This document shows positions 52,862 to 62,555 of a DNA stretch of 64,000 bases, one piece after another. The first letter of the stretch is position 1; each line of letters opens with the position of its first letter. The notes beneath the pieces are model-generated. The model saw only the letters and a list, made by a program, of their open reading frames with translations. It made no database searches and was not told the DNA's origin. The DNA is from Paenibacillus selenitireducens (lineage in GTDB: Bacteria; Bacillota; Bacilli; Paenibacillales; Paenibacillaceae): NCBI RefSeq assembly GCF_002021565.1, contig NZ_MSZX01000001.1:496027-560026 (forward strand), read 5' to 3'. The translations under genes were made by a program, and so were the position numbers.

Positions 52862-54223
52862 ATGAATAGTATTTTTGGTCTTAGTCATAACATGACATTG
52901 ATCATTTGGGCATTGCTCGCGATTGTTTTTCTAGTCGTGCTTATTGCGAAATACAAATGGAATCCATTTGTTACGCTGTTACTTTCTTCTCTAATGTTGG
53001 GGTTCTTGGCAGGAATGAAGCCTGAAGAAATCATTAAATCTATCACCGGTGGTCTGGGAGGTACCTTAGGCACCATTGCGATCGTGATCGGGCTTGGGAC
53101 CATGCTGGGTAAAATGATGGCCGAATCCGGCGGCGCTGAGCGTATCGCGACCACACTCGTCGATAAATTTGGCGAGAAACGCGTGCATTGGGCGATGATG
53201 GTCGTTGGCTTTATTGTCGGAATTCCCGTATTCTTTGAAGTAGGAATTATTCTTCTTATTCCTATCGTGTTTATCGTGGCGCGTAAAACAAAAATGTCTT
53301 TATTACAAATCGGTATTCCGATTCTTGCCGGACTATCGACCGTGCATGGACTTGTTCCGCCGCATCCGGCACCGATGATTGCGATTGAAGCGTATCATGC
53401 GGATCTAGGCAAGACGATTCTGTACTCATTAATCATTGGTTTGCCTACGGCGATTATTGCAGGCCCGTTATTCGGTAAATTCATCGGGAAACGTGTTCTT
53501 GTAGAGCCGCCAGCGCAGTTAGCGGAACAATTCGCGACGAGCGAAGGACGGAAGCTTCCGGGCTTCGGTATTACTTTATTTACGATTTTATTGCCGGTTA
53601 TTCTGATGTTAATCGGATCCGTTGCCAGCATTGTAGATCCAGCAGGAACGAGCTTCCTGACACAGTTCAGTGAATTTATTGGCCATGAGATTATTGCTTT
53701 GTTAATTGCCGTTGTATTCTCATTTTTCTCACTTGGGTTTGCAAGAGGTTTTTCGAAAGAGGAAGTATCGAAGTTTGCCAGTGAATGTCTAGCGCCTGTC
53801 GCAACGATTATCTTAATCATTGGGGGCGGCGGTGCATTTAAGCAAGTTCTAATTAATAGCGGCGTAGGCGGTGCGATTGCCGAGATTGCTACGCAGGCGA
53901 ATGTGAACATCATCTTCTTCGCTTGGTTTGTTGCTGCACTGATCCGTGTGGCGACTGGTTCAGCCACGGTAGCGATGACTACGGCAGCCGGCATTGTAGC
54001 ACCTGTCATTGCGCTAACACCCGGAGCAAATGTTGAACTTGTTGTTCTCGCGACTGGTGCAGGATCTTTGATTCTGTCGCATGTGAATGATGCTGGCTTC
54101 TGGATGGTGAAGGAATTCTTCAATATGACGGTTCCACAGACGTTAAAATCTTGGACAGTCATGGAGACAATCCTATCCGTGGTTGGATTAATATTCATTC
54201 TACTGCTGAGTACGGTCGTATAA
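52862..54223 (+). CDS. gntP: Gluconate permease
   Basis: A 453-residue membrane protein of the GntP family with about twelve helices. GIPVFFEVGIILLIPIVFIV, VHGLVPPHPAPM and LSHVNDAGFWMVKEFFNMT are characteristic. It imports gluconate, driven by protons. GAGATAAGGAG precedes ATG 52862. It follows the repressor gene and an operator palindrome, and lies 49 bp upstream of the kinase gene, forming one operon with it. Confidence 0.93.
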   Translation: MNSIFGLSHNMTLIIWALLAIVFLVVLIAKYKWNPFVTLLLSSLMLGFLAGMKPEEIIKSITGGLGGTLGTIAIVIGLGTMLGKMMAESGGAERIATTLVDKFGEKRVHWAMMVVGFIVGIPVFFEVGIILLIPIVFIVARKTKMSLLQIGIPILAGLSTVHGLVPPHPAPMIAIEAYHADLGKTILYSLIIGLPTAIIAGPLFGKFIGKRVLVEPPAQLAEQFATSEGRKLPGFGITLFTILLPVILMLIGSVASIVDPAGTSFLTQFSEFIGHEIIALLIAVVFSFFSLGFARGFSKEEVSKFASECLAPVATIILIIGGGGAFKQVLINSGVGGAIAEIATQANVNIIFFAWFVAALIRVATGSATVAMTTAAGIVAPVIALTPGANVELVVLATGAGSLILSHVNDAGFWMVKEFFNMTVPQTLKSWTVMETILSVVGLIFILLLSTVV

Positions 54224-54272
54224 ATTCAGTTCATGTTATCCTGCAATACAATGATGAAAAGAGGTTTATCCA

Positions 54273-55820
54273 ATGAATCAACTGAACTATATGATTGGTG
54301 TTGATATTGGAACAACGAGTACCAAAGCTGTTCTATTCGAAAAAAATGGGAAGGTCGTTACCAAGGCAGACCAGGGTTACCCTTTATATACACCAAATTC
54401 CGCGGTGGCGGAGCAAGATCCGGAAGAAATATTTCAAGCGGTGATGTACACCTTGAAGCAGGTGATGCTGCAAAGTAACGCTAAACCCGAACAAGTGCTG
54501 TTCGTATCCTTCAGTTCAGCGATGCATAGCGTAATTGCCGTGGATGCGGATGGCAAACCACTTACGAAATGCATCACATGGGGAGATAATCGCAGTGCGG
54601 CTTGGGCTGAACGTCTCAAACATGAATTCAATGGTCATGAGATTTATCTGCGGACAGGAACACCGATTCATCCGATGTCCCCGCTGCCGAAGCTCATGTG
54701 GTTGCGGCACGATCACGAAGATATTTTCCAGAAGACGAGCAAGTTCATTTCCATTAAGGAATATATTTTCGCAAAATTATTCAATGCGTACGTCATTGAC
54801 CATTCCATTGCGTCTGCAACGGGGATGATGAATTTGAAACAATTGGATTGGGATGAAGAGGCCTTAGAACTTGCCGGGGTTAGAAGAGACCAGCTATCGA
54901 CATTGGTGCCTACGACGCATGCGATGCGCGGAATGAACGCTGTCTTCGCGGATGAGCTGGGACTTGACGTCTCGACGCCATTTATCGTTGGCGCAAGCGA
55001 TGGCGTTCTATCCAATCTCGGTGTGAATGCCATTCAACCAGGCGTGGTTGCAGCAACGATTGGTACGAGCGGCGCAATTCGAACCGTTGTCGATCGTCCA
55101 ATGACAGATCCCAAAGGACGAATTTTCTGTTATGCATTAACCGAAAAGCATTGGGTCATCGGCGGTGCTGTGAATAACGGTGGGATGCTATTTCGTTGGG
55201 CAAGAGATGAATTCGCGGCCTCGGAAGTAGAGACGGCCAAACGTCTGGGGATCGATTCATACGACTTATTAACCCAAATTGTATCCAAGGTTAATCCTGG
55301 GGCAGACGGATTGCTATTCCATCCTTATTTGACGGGTGAGCGTGCACCGTTGTGGAATTCCAATGCACGCGGCTCCTTCTTCGGCTTAACGATGCATCAT
55401 AAGAAAGAACATATGATTCGCGCCGTATTAGAAGGCGTCATATTTAACCTGTATACGGTTCTGCTCGCCATGGAAGAGCAAATTGGGCGCCCGACGAAGA
55501 TTCAAGCTACAGGCGGGTTTTCCCGCTCGCCATTATGGCGTCAGATGATGGCGGATATTTTTGATCAGGAAGTTGTCGTGCCAGAGAGCTATGAGAGTTC
55601 TTGCTTGGGAGCGGTTGTGTTGGGGCTCGTAGCCATTGGTGAAGCAGAATCCTTCGATATTGTATCTCAGATGGTTGGCGCAACACATGAACACAAACCA
55701 ATTGCCGCGAACGCAGCGATCTATCACCAGCTCCTGCCGATTTATATTCAAATTGCACGGAAGTTTAGTGAAGAATACGAAGCAATATCAAGATTTCAGC
55801 AACAACATATACAAGCGTAA
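54273..55820 (+). CDS. gntK: Gluconokinase (FGGY family)
   Basis: A 515-residue kinase phosphorylating gluconate to 6-phosphogluconate. MIGVDIGTTSTKAVLFE is the phosphate-binding start; CITWGDNRSA, GASDGVLSNLGVNAI and AATIGTSGAIR are FGGY motifs, and ATGGFSRSPLWRQMMADIF is the C-terminal ATP-site signature. With gntP and the dehydrogenase it completes gluconate uptake and entry into the pentose-phosphate pathway. AAAAGAGG precedes the ATG. A terminator follows. Confidence 0.93.
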   Translation: MNQLNYMIGVDIGTTSTKAVLFEKNGKVVTKADQGYPLYTPNSAVAEQDPEEIFQAVMYTLKQVMLQSNAKPEQVLFVSFSSAMHSVIAVDADGKPLTKCITWGDNRSAAWAERLKHEFNGHEIYLRTGTPIHPMSPLPKLMWLRHDHEDIFQKTSKFISIKEYIFAKLFNAYVIDHSIASATGMMNLKQLDWDEEALELAGVRRDQLSTLVPTTHAMRGMNAVFADELGLDVSTPFIVGASDGVLSNLGVNAIQPGVVAATIGTSGAIRTVVDRPMTDPKGRIFCYALTEKHWVIGGAVNNGGMLFRWARDEFAASEVETAKRLGIDSYDLLTQIVSKVNPGADGLLFHPYLTGERAPLWNSNARGSFFGLTMHHKKEHMIRAVLEGVIFNLYTVLLAMEEQIGRPTKIQATGGFSRSPLWRQMMADIFDQEVVVPESYESSCLGAVVLGLVAIGEAESFDIVSQMVGATHEHKPIAANAAIYHQLLPIYIQIARKFSEEYEAISRFQQQHIQA

Positions 55821-55825
55821 GGGTG

Positions 55826-55860
55826 AACCGCTCCTCGATTTATTGGGGGGCGGTTTTATT
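55826..55860 (+). terminator. Intrinsic terminator of the gluconate operon
   Basis: AACCGCTCC (55826-55834) pairs with GGGGCGGTT with a G-U pair, followed by TTTTATT. Confidence 0.75.
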
Positions 55861-55932
55861 GTTTGGTCAATTCCAAACATCTGCGTATAATAAAATAGGC
55901 ATTGGATTCATAGGAATAGGAAGGTATACCAT

Positions 55933-57276
55933 ATGAACGATAAAATCGTTATGCCGGTCTGGACGTTCGGCCTATTCATCGTGGTGATGAATACGACCAT
56001 GTTTAACGTATCCATTCCAGGTATCATTCATGATCTCCACATCTCAGCGGATTTGGGTTCATGGATCATTTCAAGCTACTCCATTGGTTATGCCCTATCG
56101 ACGATCATTTACAGCAGACTATCCGACAGCGTACCGATTCGAAGACTTGTCGCCGTTGGCCTATCCATCTTAGGGTTATCTTCCATGTTCGGCTTGTTCG
56201 TAACTTCCTTCCACACCTTATTGGCAGCGCGAATTCTACAATCTGCGGGGGCGGGTACCATGGCGGGTCTTGGGCTTGTGCTTGCGAGTCGATATATACC
56301 GTATGAGCGACGCGGAAGTGCCATTGCATTAATTTCAGCCGGGAGTGCCATGGCTTTCGGTCTTGGACCTATTGTCGGGGGGATCATTAGTGAATATTTT
56401 GGATGGAACGGACTGTTTGCTGTAACGTGTCTCGTTCTGATCCTACTGCCCATCCTTATTCGATTACTGCCGAAGGAGGAGCCGAAACCATTTACCTTTG
56501 ATGTGGCGGGAGCGGTGTTGACGGTGTTAAATGCGGTCACCTTATTGACGGCTGTAACCCAACGGTCTCTGCTCTGGTTCTTGGCAAGCGTGCTGACCTT
56601 TGCCGTCCATGGATGGCATTTGCAGAAGTCTAAGGAAACTTTTATTAACGTTGAACTCCTAAAGAACCCATCCTATTTGAAGTTATCTGCTGTAGGGTTT
56701 TGCATCCTCGTACTCAATTTAGGAAATTTGTTCTTAATGCCGCTGGCGCTCTCGCATCTATTCGAGAAATCACCGCTTGTGATCGGGATGATGATTGCAC
56801 CCGGGGCGATTCTATCCGCATTTCTGACGCGATTCGTTGGCCAATGGATTGACCGATACGGCAATCATCGATTTTTATTGATTGGGCATGGCATGCTTGC
56901 AGCCGTTATGGCCGTGTTCGCATTGGATCTGGTCAGTTCACCGGTAATTATCATGATCGGTTATATTTGCTTTGCGCCTGCCTATTCAGCAAGTATCTCA
57001 GCACTCAATAACGAAACATCACGAATCTTGCCTAAAAAACGGATTGGCTCCGGCATGGGACTCATGCAGCTCATCCAATTCTTTGGCGGTTCCATCTCTG
57101 TTGCATTATGCGGTCTTTTACTAGCGGTACAGACGAAAGTGTCCATAGGGACAGCGTATCAACATGTGTACCTCATTCTGTTCTTCATTAGTCTATGCTC
57201 CCTTGGTGTATTGTTCTGGTATCGTCGTTCGACAACCCGAGGAAATCTCCAGGGAAGCGTCGAGTCTGCCTCTTAG
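55933..57276 (+). CDS. MFS transporter, DHA2-like (TetA(L)-type)
   Basis: A 447-residue major facilitator protein with twelve to fourteen helices. WIISSYSIGYALSTIIYSRL and LSDSVPIRRLV make up motif A, and GLGPIVGGIISEYFGWNGLF is the antiporter motif C typical of drug exporters of the TetA(L) group. The substrate is unknown; the family exports tetracycline, quaternary ammonium compounds or organic solutes by proton exchange. It has its own transcription unit; AATAGGAAGG precedes ATG 55933. Confidence 0.9.
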   Translation: MNDKIVMPVWTFGLFIVVMNTTMFNVSIPGIIHDLHISADLGSWIISSYSIGYALSTIIYSRLSDSVPIRRLVAVGLSILGLSSMFGLFVTSFHTLLAARILQSAGAGTMAGLGLVLASRYIPYERRGSAIALISAGSAMAFGLGPIVGGIISEYFGWNGLFAVTCLVLILLPILIRLLPKEEPKPFTFDVAGAVLTVLNAVTLLTAVTQRSLLWFLASVLTFAVHGWHLQKSKETFINVELLKNPSYLKLSAVGFCILVLNLGNLFLMPLALSHLFEKSPLVIGMMIAPGAILSAFLTRFVGQWIDRYGNHRFLLIGHGMLAAVMAVFALDLVSSPVIIMIGYICFAPAYSASISALNNETSRILPKKRIGSGMGLMQLIQFFGGSISVALCGLLLAVQTKVSIGTAYQHVYLILFFISLCSLGVLFWYRRSTTRGNLQGSVESAS

Positions 57277-57380
57277 CAGAGCAAACGGATGAGGAATTCG
57301 ATGGTAAAGTATTGCTTCGATCTTCAAAATCTATTATAATAAAAACTAATAATTAAATAATACGTGTAATTGTTTTTTCG

Positions 57381-57418
57381 GAGGAGCCTGCCAACAAGGG
57401 CTCCTCTTTGTCTTTTTT
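57381..57418 (+). terminator. Intrinsic terminator after the MFS gene
   Basis: GAGGAGCC (57381-57388) pairs with GGCTCCTC (57399-57406) and is followed by TTTGTCTTTTTT. It lies about 105 bp past the MFS stop. Confidence 0.78.
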
Positions 57419-57455
57419 CAGAGAGAGAAATCATCAAGGAAGTGGGGGGAATCAT

Positions 57456-58637
57456 ATGGAAAGTGTACTATATCTTGTTTTAATCCTATTGTTTACGAAG
57501 GTGGCAGGAGATCTGTCGGTACGAATTGGGCAGCCGGCTGTATTAGGTAAACTTATAGTAGGGATTGTGTTAGGTCCTGCGATATTAGGGTGGATCAGCG
57601 GGGATAGCAGTTTTATCCATGAAATCGCGGAGATTGGCGTGCTGCTGCTCATGTTCATAGCAGGTCTCGAGACAGACCTCGATCAATTGAAGAAGAACTG
57701 GAAATCTGCATTTGCCGTTGCCGTGGGGGGCATTATTCTCCCATTAATTGGGGGATATAGCGCTGCGCTTGCTTTTGGGTTTGAACAAAGTTATGCCTTA
57801 TTCTTTGGGGTTCTGTTCTGTGCGACTTCAGTCAGTATATCGGTTCAAGTACTGAAAGAGATGGACCAGCTGAATTCAAGAGAAGGCACGACGATCCTCG
57901 GAGCTGCCGTTGTAGATGATGTTCTTGTTGTCATCTTGTTAGCCTTTATTATGAGTATTTTAGGTCAAGGTTCGGATGTGTCGATGGGACTTCTCATTGG
58001 GAAGAAGATCATGTTCTTCGTCATTATTATTGCAGCCTGCTTGTGGTTGGTGCCGCTCGTTATGAAGTGGTTCGCACGTCTAAAAGTAACAGAGTCTGTC
58101 ATCAGTGCAGGTCTCATTATTTGTTTCTCGTTCGCTTATTTTGCAGAGTGGTTGCAGATGGCAGGCATCATTGGCGCTTTTGCAGCAGGAATTGCCGTAT
58201 CGCAGACACCGTTCAAACATCAGGTTGAAGAAAAAATCGAGCCGATTGCCTATTCGATTTTCGTACCGGTATTTTTCGTAAGTATAGGGTTGAATGTATC
58301 GTTCGAAGGGATTGGCAGTCAGATTTGGTTGCTTATCGTGATCACGCTCATGGCGATTGTGACGAAATTGTTGGGCGGTTGGTTAGGAGCGAGATTAACA
58401 GGTTTCAACAACAAATCTGCGTTAGCCATAGGTTCAGGGATGATATCGCGGGGAGAAGTAGCACTCATCATTGCGGCTACAGGATTACAATCGGGGTTAT
58501 TGCAGCAAGAGTATTTCACATCTGTCATCATCATGGTTATCATTACGACCTTAGTTACGCCGCCGATGCTGAAGATATTCTTCAGCTCACCAAGCGCTGC
58601 CCAAGACAGCAAAACAGAAAATGTCGTGGATATGTAA
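57456..58637 (+). CDS. CPA2-family cation/proton antiporter (KefB/NapA-like)
   Basis: A 393-residue membrane antiporter with about twelve helices. PAVLGKLIVGIVLGPAILGW and GAAVVDDVLVVILLAF (the ion-binding Asp pair) plus ISRGEVALIIAATG are the signature segments. It has no C-terminal TrkA-N nucleotide-binding domain, unlike Kef proteins, so it resembles the shorter NapA-type sodium/proton exchangers. ATG 57456 follows a GGGGGA site; the open frame reaches back to 57408, inside the previous terminator. Ion specificity is not known. Confidence 0.9.
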   Translation: MESVLYLVLILLFTKVAGDLSVRIGQPAVLGKLIVGIVLGPAILGWISGDSSFIHEIAEIGVLLLMFIAGLETDLDQLKKNWKSAFAVAVGGIILPLIGGYSAALAFGFEQSYALFFGVLFCATSVSISVQVLKEMDQLNSREGTTILGAAVVDDVLVVILLAFIMSILGQGSDVSMGLLIGKKIMFFVIIIAACLWLVPLVMKWFARLKVTESVISAGLIICFSFAYFAEWLQMAGIIGAFAAGIAVSQTPFKHQVEEKIEPIAYSIFVPVFFVSIGLNVSFEGIGSQIWLLIVITLMAIVTKLLGGWLGARLTGFNNKSALAIGSGMISRGEVALIIAATGLQSGLLQQEYFTSVIIMVIITTLVTPPMLKIFFSSPSAAQDSKTENVVDM

Positions 58638-58643
58638 AATGAC

Positions 58644-58680
58644 AAAGCCTACAGGAAACAATTCTGTGGGCTTTTATCTT
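58644..58680 (+). terminator. Intrinsic terminator of the antiporter gene
   Basis: AAAGCCTACAG (58644-58654) pairs with CTGTGGGCTTT (58664-58674) with a G-U pair, followed by TTATCTT. Confidence 0.75.
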
Positions 58681-58743
58681 GATGGCTGGATCTTGATGTG
58701 TTGATCAAGAAAAAGTACACTAAATGAACAGAGGAGGGATACC

Positions 58744-59442
58744 GTGACTGTATTAGACGTTCATATTGAGGAAGCAGGGTATGAAGCAAGCCATCCCCAA
58801 ATCCATGATATTCAATTTCAAGTGAAAGCCGGAGAATTAGTCGGTCTGATCGGACCGAATGGAGCCGGAAAAAGCACAACATTGAAGGGGATCATGGGGC
58901 TGCTCAAATTTTGCAAAGGCGATATTCGATTTATGGGAGAGCAGAAGACGTACGCTTATATACCGGAGAAACCCATCATGTATGATGCCATGACCTTATG
59001 GGAGCATCTAGAGATCGCAGCTGCGGCGTATCAGTTAACTACAGAAGTATTTCATACACGAGCAACGGAATTATTACAACGTTTCCGCATGGAAGAAGTG
59101 AAGCATCAGCTGCCATCCAGCTTCTCCAAAGGGATGCAGCAAAAGATGATGCTCATTATCGGATTCTTAACCAAACCGGATGTCTATATTGTGGACGAGC
59201 CGTTCGTGGGCTTGGATCCCAGGGCAACGAAGGATTTTTTAATGATGCTGCACGCTGAGCGGGAGCGAGGTGCGGGCGTCCTCATGTCAACGCATGTATT
59301 GGATACCGCGGAACGCATTTGCAGTTCTTTTGTTCTCGTGAATGAGGGAAGCATTGTAGCCCAAGGAACTTTATCGGAAATTCAAGCACGAAGCGGGATA
59401 AGCGACGCGACGCTCTTGGATTGTTTTGATGCGTTGACGTGA
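58744..59442 (+). CDS. ecsA: ABC transporter ATP-binding protein, EcsA
   Basis: A 232-residue ATPase. Walker A is GPNGAGKSTT, the signature SSFSKGMQQKMM is the EcsA-type variant, Walker B is VYIVDEPFVGLD and the switch His is in STHVLDTAERI. EcsA partners EcsB in the Ecs transporter of Bacillales, which affects regulated proteolysis, secretion and biofilm in Bacillus subtilis; its substrate is debated. GTG 58744 follows GGAGGG. The permease gene follows immediately. Confidence 0.9.
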   Translation: MTVLDVHIEEAGYEASHPQIHDIQFQVKAGELVGLIGPNGAGKSTTLKGIMGLLKFCKGDIRFMGEQKTYAYIPEKPIMYDAMTLWEHLEIAAAAYQLTTEVFHTRATELLQRFRMEEVKHQLPSSFSKGMQQKMMLIIGFLTKPDVYIVDEPFVGLDPRATKDFLMMLHAERERGAGVLMSTHVLDTAERICSSFVLVNEGSIVAQGTLSEIQARSGISDATLLDCFDALT

Positions 59443-59455
59443 GGTGGAGCAAAAA

Positions 59456-60682
59456 ATGGATATGAATGCTTGGAAGTTAGGATGGAGACGACTCGAAGAC
59501 CAGTGGCGATATCAATATCGGGCTTTGCGCAGCGCGGTGGATTGGACCGTGATGTTATACATCATTCTTCCGGGTCTATTCTTCGGAATTCGCGGGTATT
59601 ACTCTTTGTGGGCTGAAGGATTGCCGGGTTGGATCTTGCGGATTCCTTTCACGGTTCTTGTGGTGGCATGCTATCTGTGTGTTCGAATGGGAAGTATCCG
59701 TGTATTGGTGGAAGAAGGCGATGCGCTTTTTCTCAGGCAGAAGAAAGAATGGGTATACAAATTGACGCTCATGGGTTGTACATACAGTATAATTCTTCAA
59801 GTACTTAGACAAACCGTATTATGGGTTATTTTACTGCCGATATTGATTCGTGTATTTGGATGGGGTTATGAGCAATGGGTTATGGTCTTATTCTTCAATA
59901 TCATGGCCTCCGTCCTCTGGTCGTTCGTCCAGAATAAGATAAACATTTCATTTTCGGGATGGCGACATGTTCTGATGGGTACACTTTTTACCGTCATTGG
60001 AGGGATGGGATATACCGTTCTTATGGTGACATATGCTGAACAGGAGCGAATCCTGATTTATGTGAGTATGCTGCTTCTTCTCTTGAACGGCTTGTTTTGC
60101 TGGCGGAGGATAAAGAATATCCATTCGTTCGAAGGGGATGTTCGGGAAGAAGGGAAACTCCGTATGAAATGGACGGCCTTCTTGCTTCGTGATACGCTCG
60201 ATCGCCAACCATGGTTCCGTACGCGCCGGCCATTATTATTCCGCAGTTCGAATCATCTATTCCGCAAGCGGGATACGCCCCAGGTTCTTGCCGAGTCGAG
60301 TGTGAAGTCATTGTTCCGCATGCCGGTGCACATAAAATTGATGGTACAATTCTGGGTTGTGGGGACGGTCGCAGTCCTATTAACGCCGGGAATGTTGAAA
60401 ACATTCGTGTGTGTCGGATTAATTGCGCTGCTGATGTATTGGATGAACGGGGTATGGAAGCAATTTATCGCAGCCGATTATTTGAAGCTGTTTCAGTGGG
60501 AAGAGAAGGTTGTACTGTCTGCAAAACCAATGGCGATATATGGGATGATGCTTCCATTAATGTTATGGTTCGGGATGGTTAGCGGCGGGCTGCTATTCGG
60601 GTGGATCGGCGGTATCGTTGCACTTCCGCTATGCGCTGCAGCCGGTTGGGTTGCGGTGAAGCGTTTGATTGTCTATCTGTAA
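59456..60682 (+). CDS. ecsB: ABC transporter permease, EcsB
   Basis: A 408-residue membrane protein matching EcsB by length, position after ecsA, and the N-terminal RRLEDQWRYQYRALRSAVDW region; it has about ten helices. The central region (RDTLDRQPWFRTRRPLLFRS) is a basic cytoplasmic loop. ATG 59456 follows GAGGTGGAG; a GTG at 59444, which overlaps that site, extends the frame slightly. No third EcsC-like gene follows; the next gene is an unrelated DUF2871 protein. Confidence 0.88.
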   Translation: MDMNAWKLGWRRLEDQWRYQYRALRSAVDWTVMLYIILPGLFFGIRGYYSLWAEGLPGWILRIPFTVLVVACYLCVRMGSIRVLVEEGDALFLRQKKEWVYKLTLMGCTYSIILQVLRQTVLWVILLPILIRVFGWGYEQWVMVLFFNIMASVLWSFVQNKINISFSGWRHVLMGTLFTVIGGMGYTVLMVTYAEQERILIYVSMLLLLLNGLFCWRRIKNIHSFEGDVREEGKLRMKWTAFLLRDTLDRQPWFRTRRPLLFRSSNHLFRKRDTPQVLAESSVKSLFRMPVHIKLMVQFWVVGTVAVLLTPGMLKTFVCVGLIALLMYWMNGVWKQFIAADYLKLFQWEEKVVLSAKPMAIYGMMLPLMLWFGMVSGGLLFGWIGGIVALPLCAAAGWVAVKRLIVYL

Positions 60683-60798
60683 TTTTGTGTTGTATCTAAA
60701 GCAGCTAACAACGCATCTGTAACCCATTGTTCATGTTGCGTTCATATTCCTCCAGTAAGCTAAAGACATACAGAAACTTGCTGGAGGAGTGGTTGTTG

Positions 60799-61203
60799 AT
60801 GAAATTAAAATCACTGCAGTGGACATCCATGATTTATGCCATATTAGGATTAGTGGCAGGTGTGTTCTATCGTGAATATACGAAATGGAATGACTTTGAC
60901 GGGCAGACGTTGTTAAAAGGGCTGCATACACATATTCTTGTGCTCGGATTTATGTTCTTCTTACTTGTCTTGATATTGGGTAAATTGTTCGAAGTCCACA
61001 AGGCGAAGTCATTTAAGGGATGGTTCTGGGTCTACAACATCGGGTTCCTGCTTACTCTCGCAACGATGGTTGCACGTGGTATCGGACAAGTCAAAGGACT
61101 AGAACTTCCTGGATTAAGTCATGCTGCTGGTATGGGGCATACCATTTTAGGCGCTGGACTGATCTGGCTGCTGATTTTGCTCGGCAAACGCATTAAGGAA
61201 TAA
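60799..61203 (+). CDS. DUF2871 family membrane protein
   Basis: A 134-residue protein with four helices. MIYAILGLVAGVFYREYTKW, LHTHILVLGFMFFLLVLIL, IGFLLTLATMVARGIGQV and GMGHTILGAGLIWLLILLGK match the DUF2871 family; a conserved LHTH histidine pair lies at a helix start. Function unknown. ATG 60799 follows GGAGG (60783-60787); TTG 60793 or 60796 could serve. Its 3' end overlaps the convergent AraC gene by 11 bp. Confidence 0.85.
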   Translation: MKLKSLQWTSMIYAILGLVAGVFYREYTKWNDFDGQTLLKGLHTHILVLGFMFFLLVLILGKLFEVHKAKSFKGWFWVYNIGFLLTLATMVARGIGQVKGLELPGLSHAAGMGHTILGAGLIWLLILLGKRIKE

Positions 61204-62437
61204 GTTGTCGCTGCTTCCGGTATTGCTTCGGCGTCATCCCGGTGTATTTTTTGAACACTTTAGTGAAATAACTCTGATCGTGAAATGTAAGACGCGAACA
61301 GATTTCGGATAAGGGGAAGTCGGAGAGGGTAAGCAGCTCTTTGGCTTCCTCTATTCGTTGTCGTTGAATGTATTCGCTCACCGAGATACCTACTTCTTTC
61401 TTGAACCGTTGTGAGAGGTAGTTCGCATGTAAATTTGTGATTTCAGCCAAGGTGGTTAGGGAGATTTCCTCATATAAATGGTTAAAAATATAGTTTTGGC
61501 AACGGGATATGGCTGCAGATACGTTAGGCAGCTGACGTGCATGCACACGCTCCGTAAAGTCAACAAGTGCAAGAACAAGAGCTTTTTCAACGTCATTCTT
61601 TTCTTTTAGCTCCTCGATTTGCTGAATATGTAAGTCGCTTAAGGAGTAAGCTGCTTCCCAGAACAATCCGCCTTCTATTGCAGCCCTCGTCGCAAGTGTA
61701 ATTGCTGTAATCGCTAAATTTTTGTAGCTGCGAAGATGGCTGCGCTTGGAGAGCGTTCCCATCTTTTCGTCCGATAGCAAGGGAAATAATCGTAACAATT
61801 CCTCTTTTTTACCTTGCTTGATCAGTTGAAACAGCATGGCTTCATGCGTAGGATCTTGATGGAAATGACGAAGCTCCCGACGCTCAGCGATCGTCTTACG
61901 GAGATCATCGCCGCTCTGGATTGTAGAATCTTTCGGATGGGCAGCTATAATGACGTCATGAAATTCGAGGGTCTTCCCATAAACTAGAAAATGCAGCAAT
62001 AATGCGGCATGAATAAATTGTTTATTACTCATCTGAGGTACTTGGCGGTAATAGGCTGCCCATTGCTCCTGTTCACGACGGGGAACTTGAAAATCATGAA
62101 ATAGATTCTGCATCGTCTCTTCTGACAATAAGCTAGGGATTGTAGGACCCAATACAATCATCCCTGGATTTTTCCCGGGATCTTGGACCTGCATGACCAC
62201 GTAATATTCCAAAAAGTTCGTAGAACAGAGAACGGGCTTACTGCCGGGATCGGTATCATGAATGAAGTAATCGAATACTGCAGAGATATCACGGAATCGT
62301 GGATGCAGTTGAAAAGAGGAAGGGAGAAACATAGACTCTGTCGCTGTCGAATTCCGATAGCCAACAGGGATGCGGAACGTTTCATACAGCATGCTGCTCA
62401 GGTAACGTATGCCCTTTGTTGTATACATCGAGGTCAA
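61193..62437 (-). CDS. AraC-family transcriptional regulator (long sensor domain)
   Basis: A 414-residue regulator. The C-terminal 100 residues are the AraC DNA-binding domain (EEISLTTLAEITNLHANYLS, ISVSEYIQRQRIEEAKELLT, ICSRLTFHDQSYFTKVFKKY). The N-terminal 300 residues form an unrecognised sensor domain without cupin motifs. TTG 62437 is preferred, since AAGGTGG (62447-62453 on the minus strand) is correctly spaced; ATG 62428 is in frame just inside, and the open frame extends to 62581. It is divergent from the GH3 gene and likely controls it. Confidence 0.85.
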   Translation of the reverse strand: MTSMYTTKGIRYLSSMLYETFRIPVGYRNSTATESMFLPSSFQLHPRFRDISAVFDYFIHDTDPGSKPVLCSTNFLEYYVVMQVQDPGKNPGMIVLGPTIPSLLSEETMQNLFHDFQVPRREQEQWAAYYRQVPQMSNKQFIHAALLLHFLVYGKTLEFHDVIIAAHPKDSTIQSGDDLRKTIAERRELRHFHQDPTHEAMLFQLIKQGKKEELLRLFPLLSDEKMGTLSKRSHLRSYKNLAITAITLATRAAIEGGLFWEAAYSLSDLHIQQIEELKEKNDVEKALVLALVDFTERVHARQLPNVSAAISRCQNYIFNHLYEEISLTTLAEITNLHANYLSQRFKKEVGISVSEYIQRQRIEEAKELLTLSDFPLSEICSRLTFHDQSYFTKVFKKYTGMTPKQYRKQRQLIP

Positions 62438-62555
62438 TGAATCACACCACCTTACAAAAATACCAAATGTATTATGAGAATACCATAATCGGTTTGTTGA
62501 TTCCAGTAACATGTTAGTAAGCATTAGGTTGATAACATTGAAGGAGTGATATGAG

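Noticed and set aside
53395-54198. A 267-codon open frame opposite gntP on the minus strand
   Set aside because: It lies entirely within gntP, has low-complexity Ala/Pro/Thr/Asn composition and no ribosome site; it is a shadow of a GC-biased coding strand.
60021-60582. Open frames overlapping ecsB on both strands (60021-60404 minus, 60211-60582 plus)
   Set aside because: They are contained within ecsB, which has clear family features; no ribosome sites or motifs support them.
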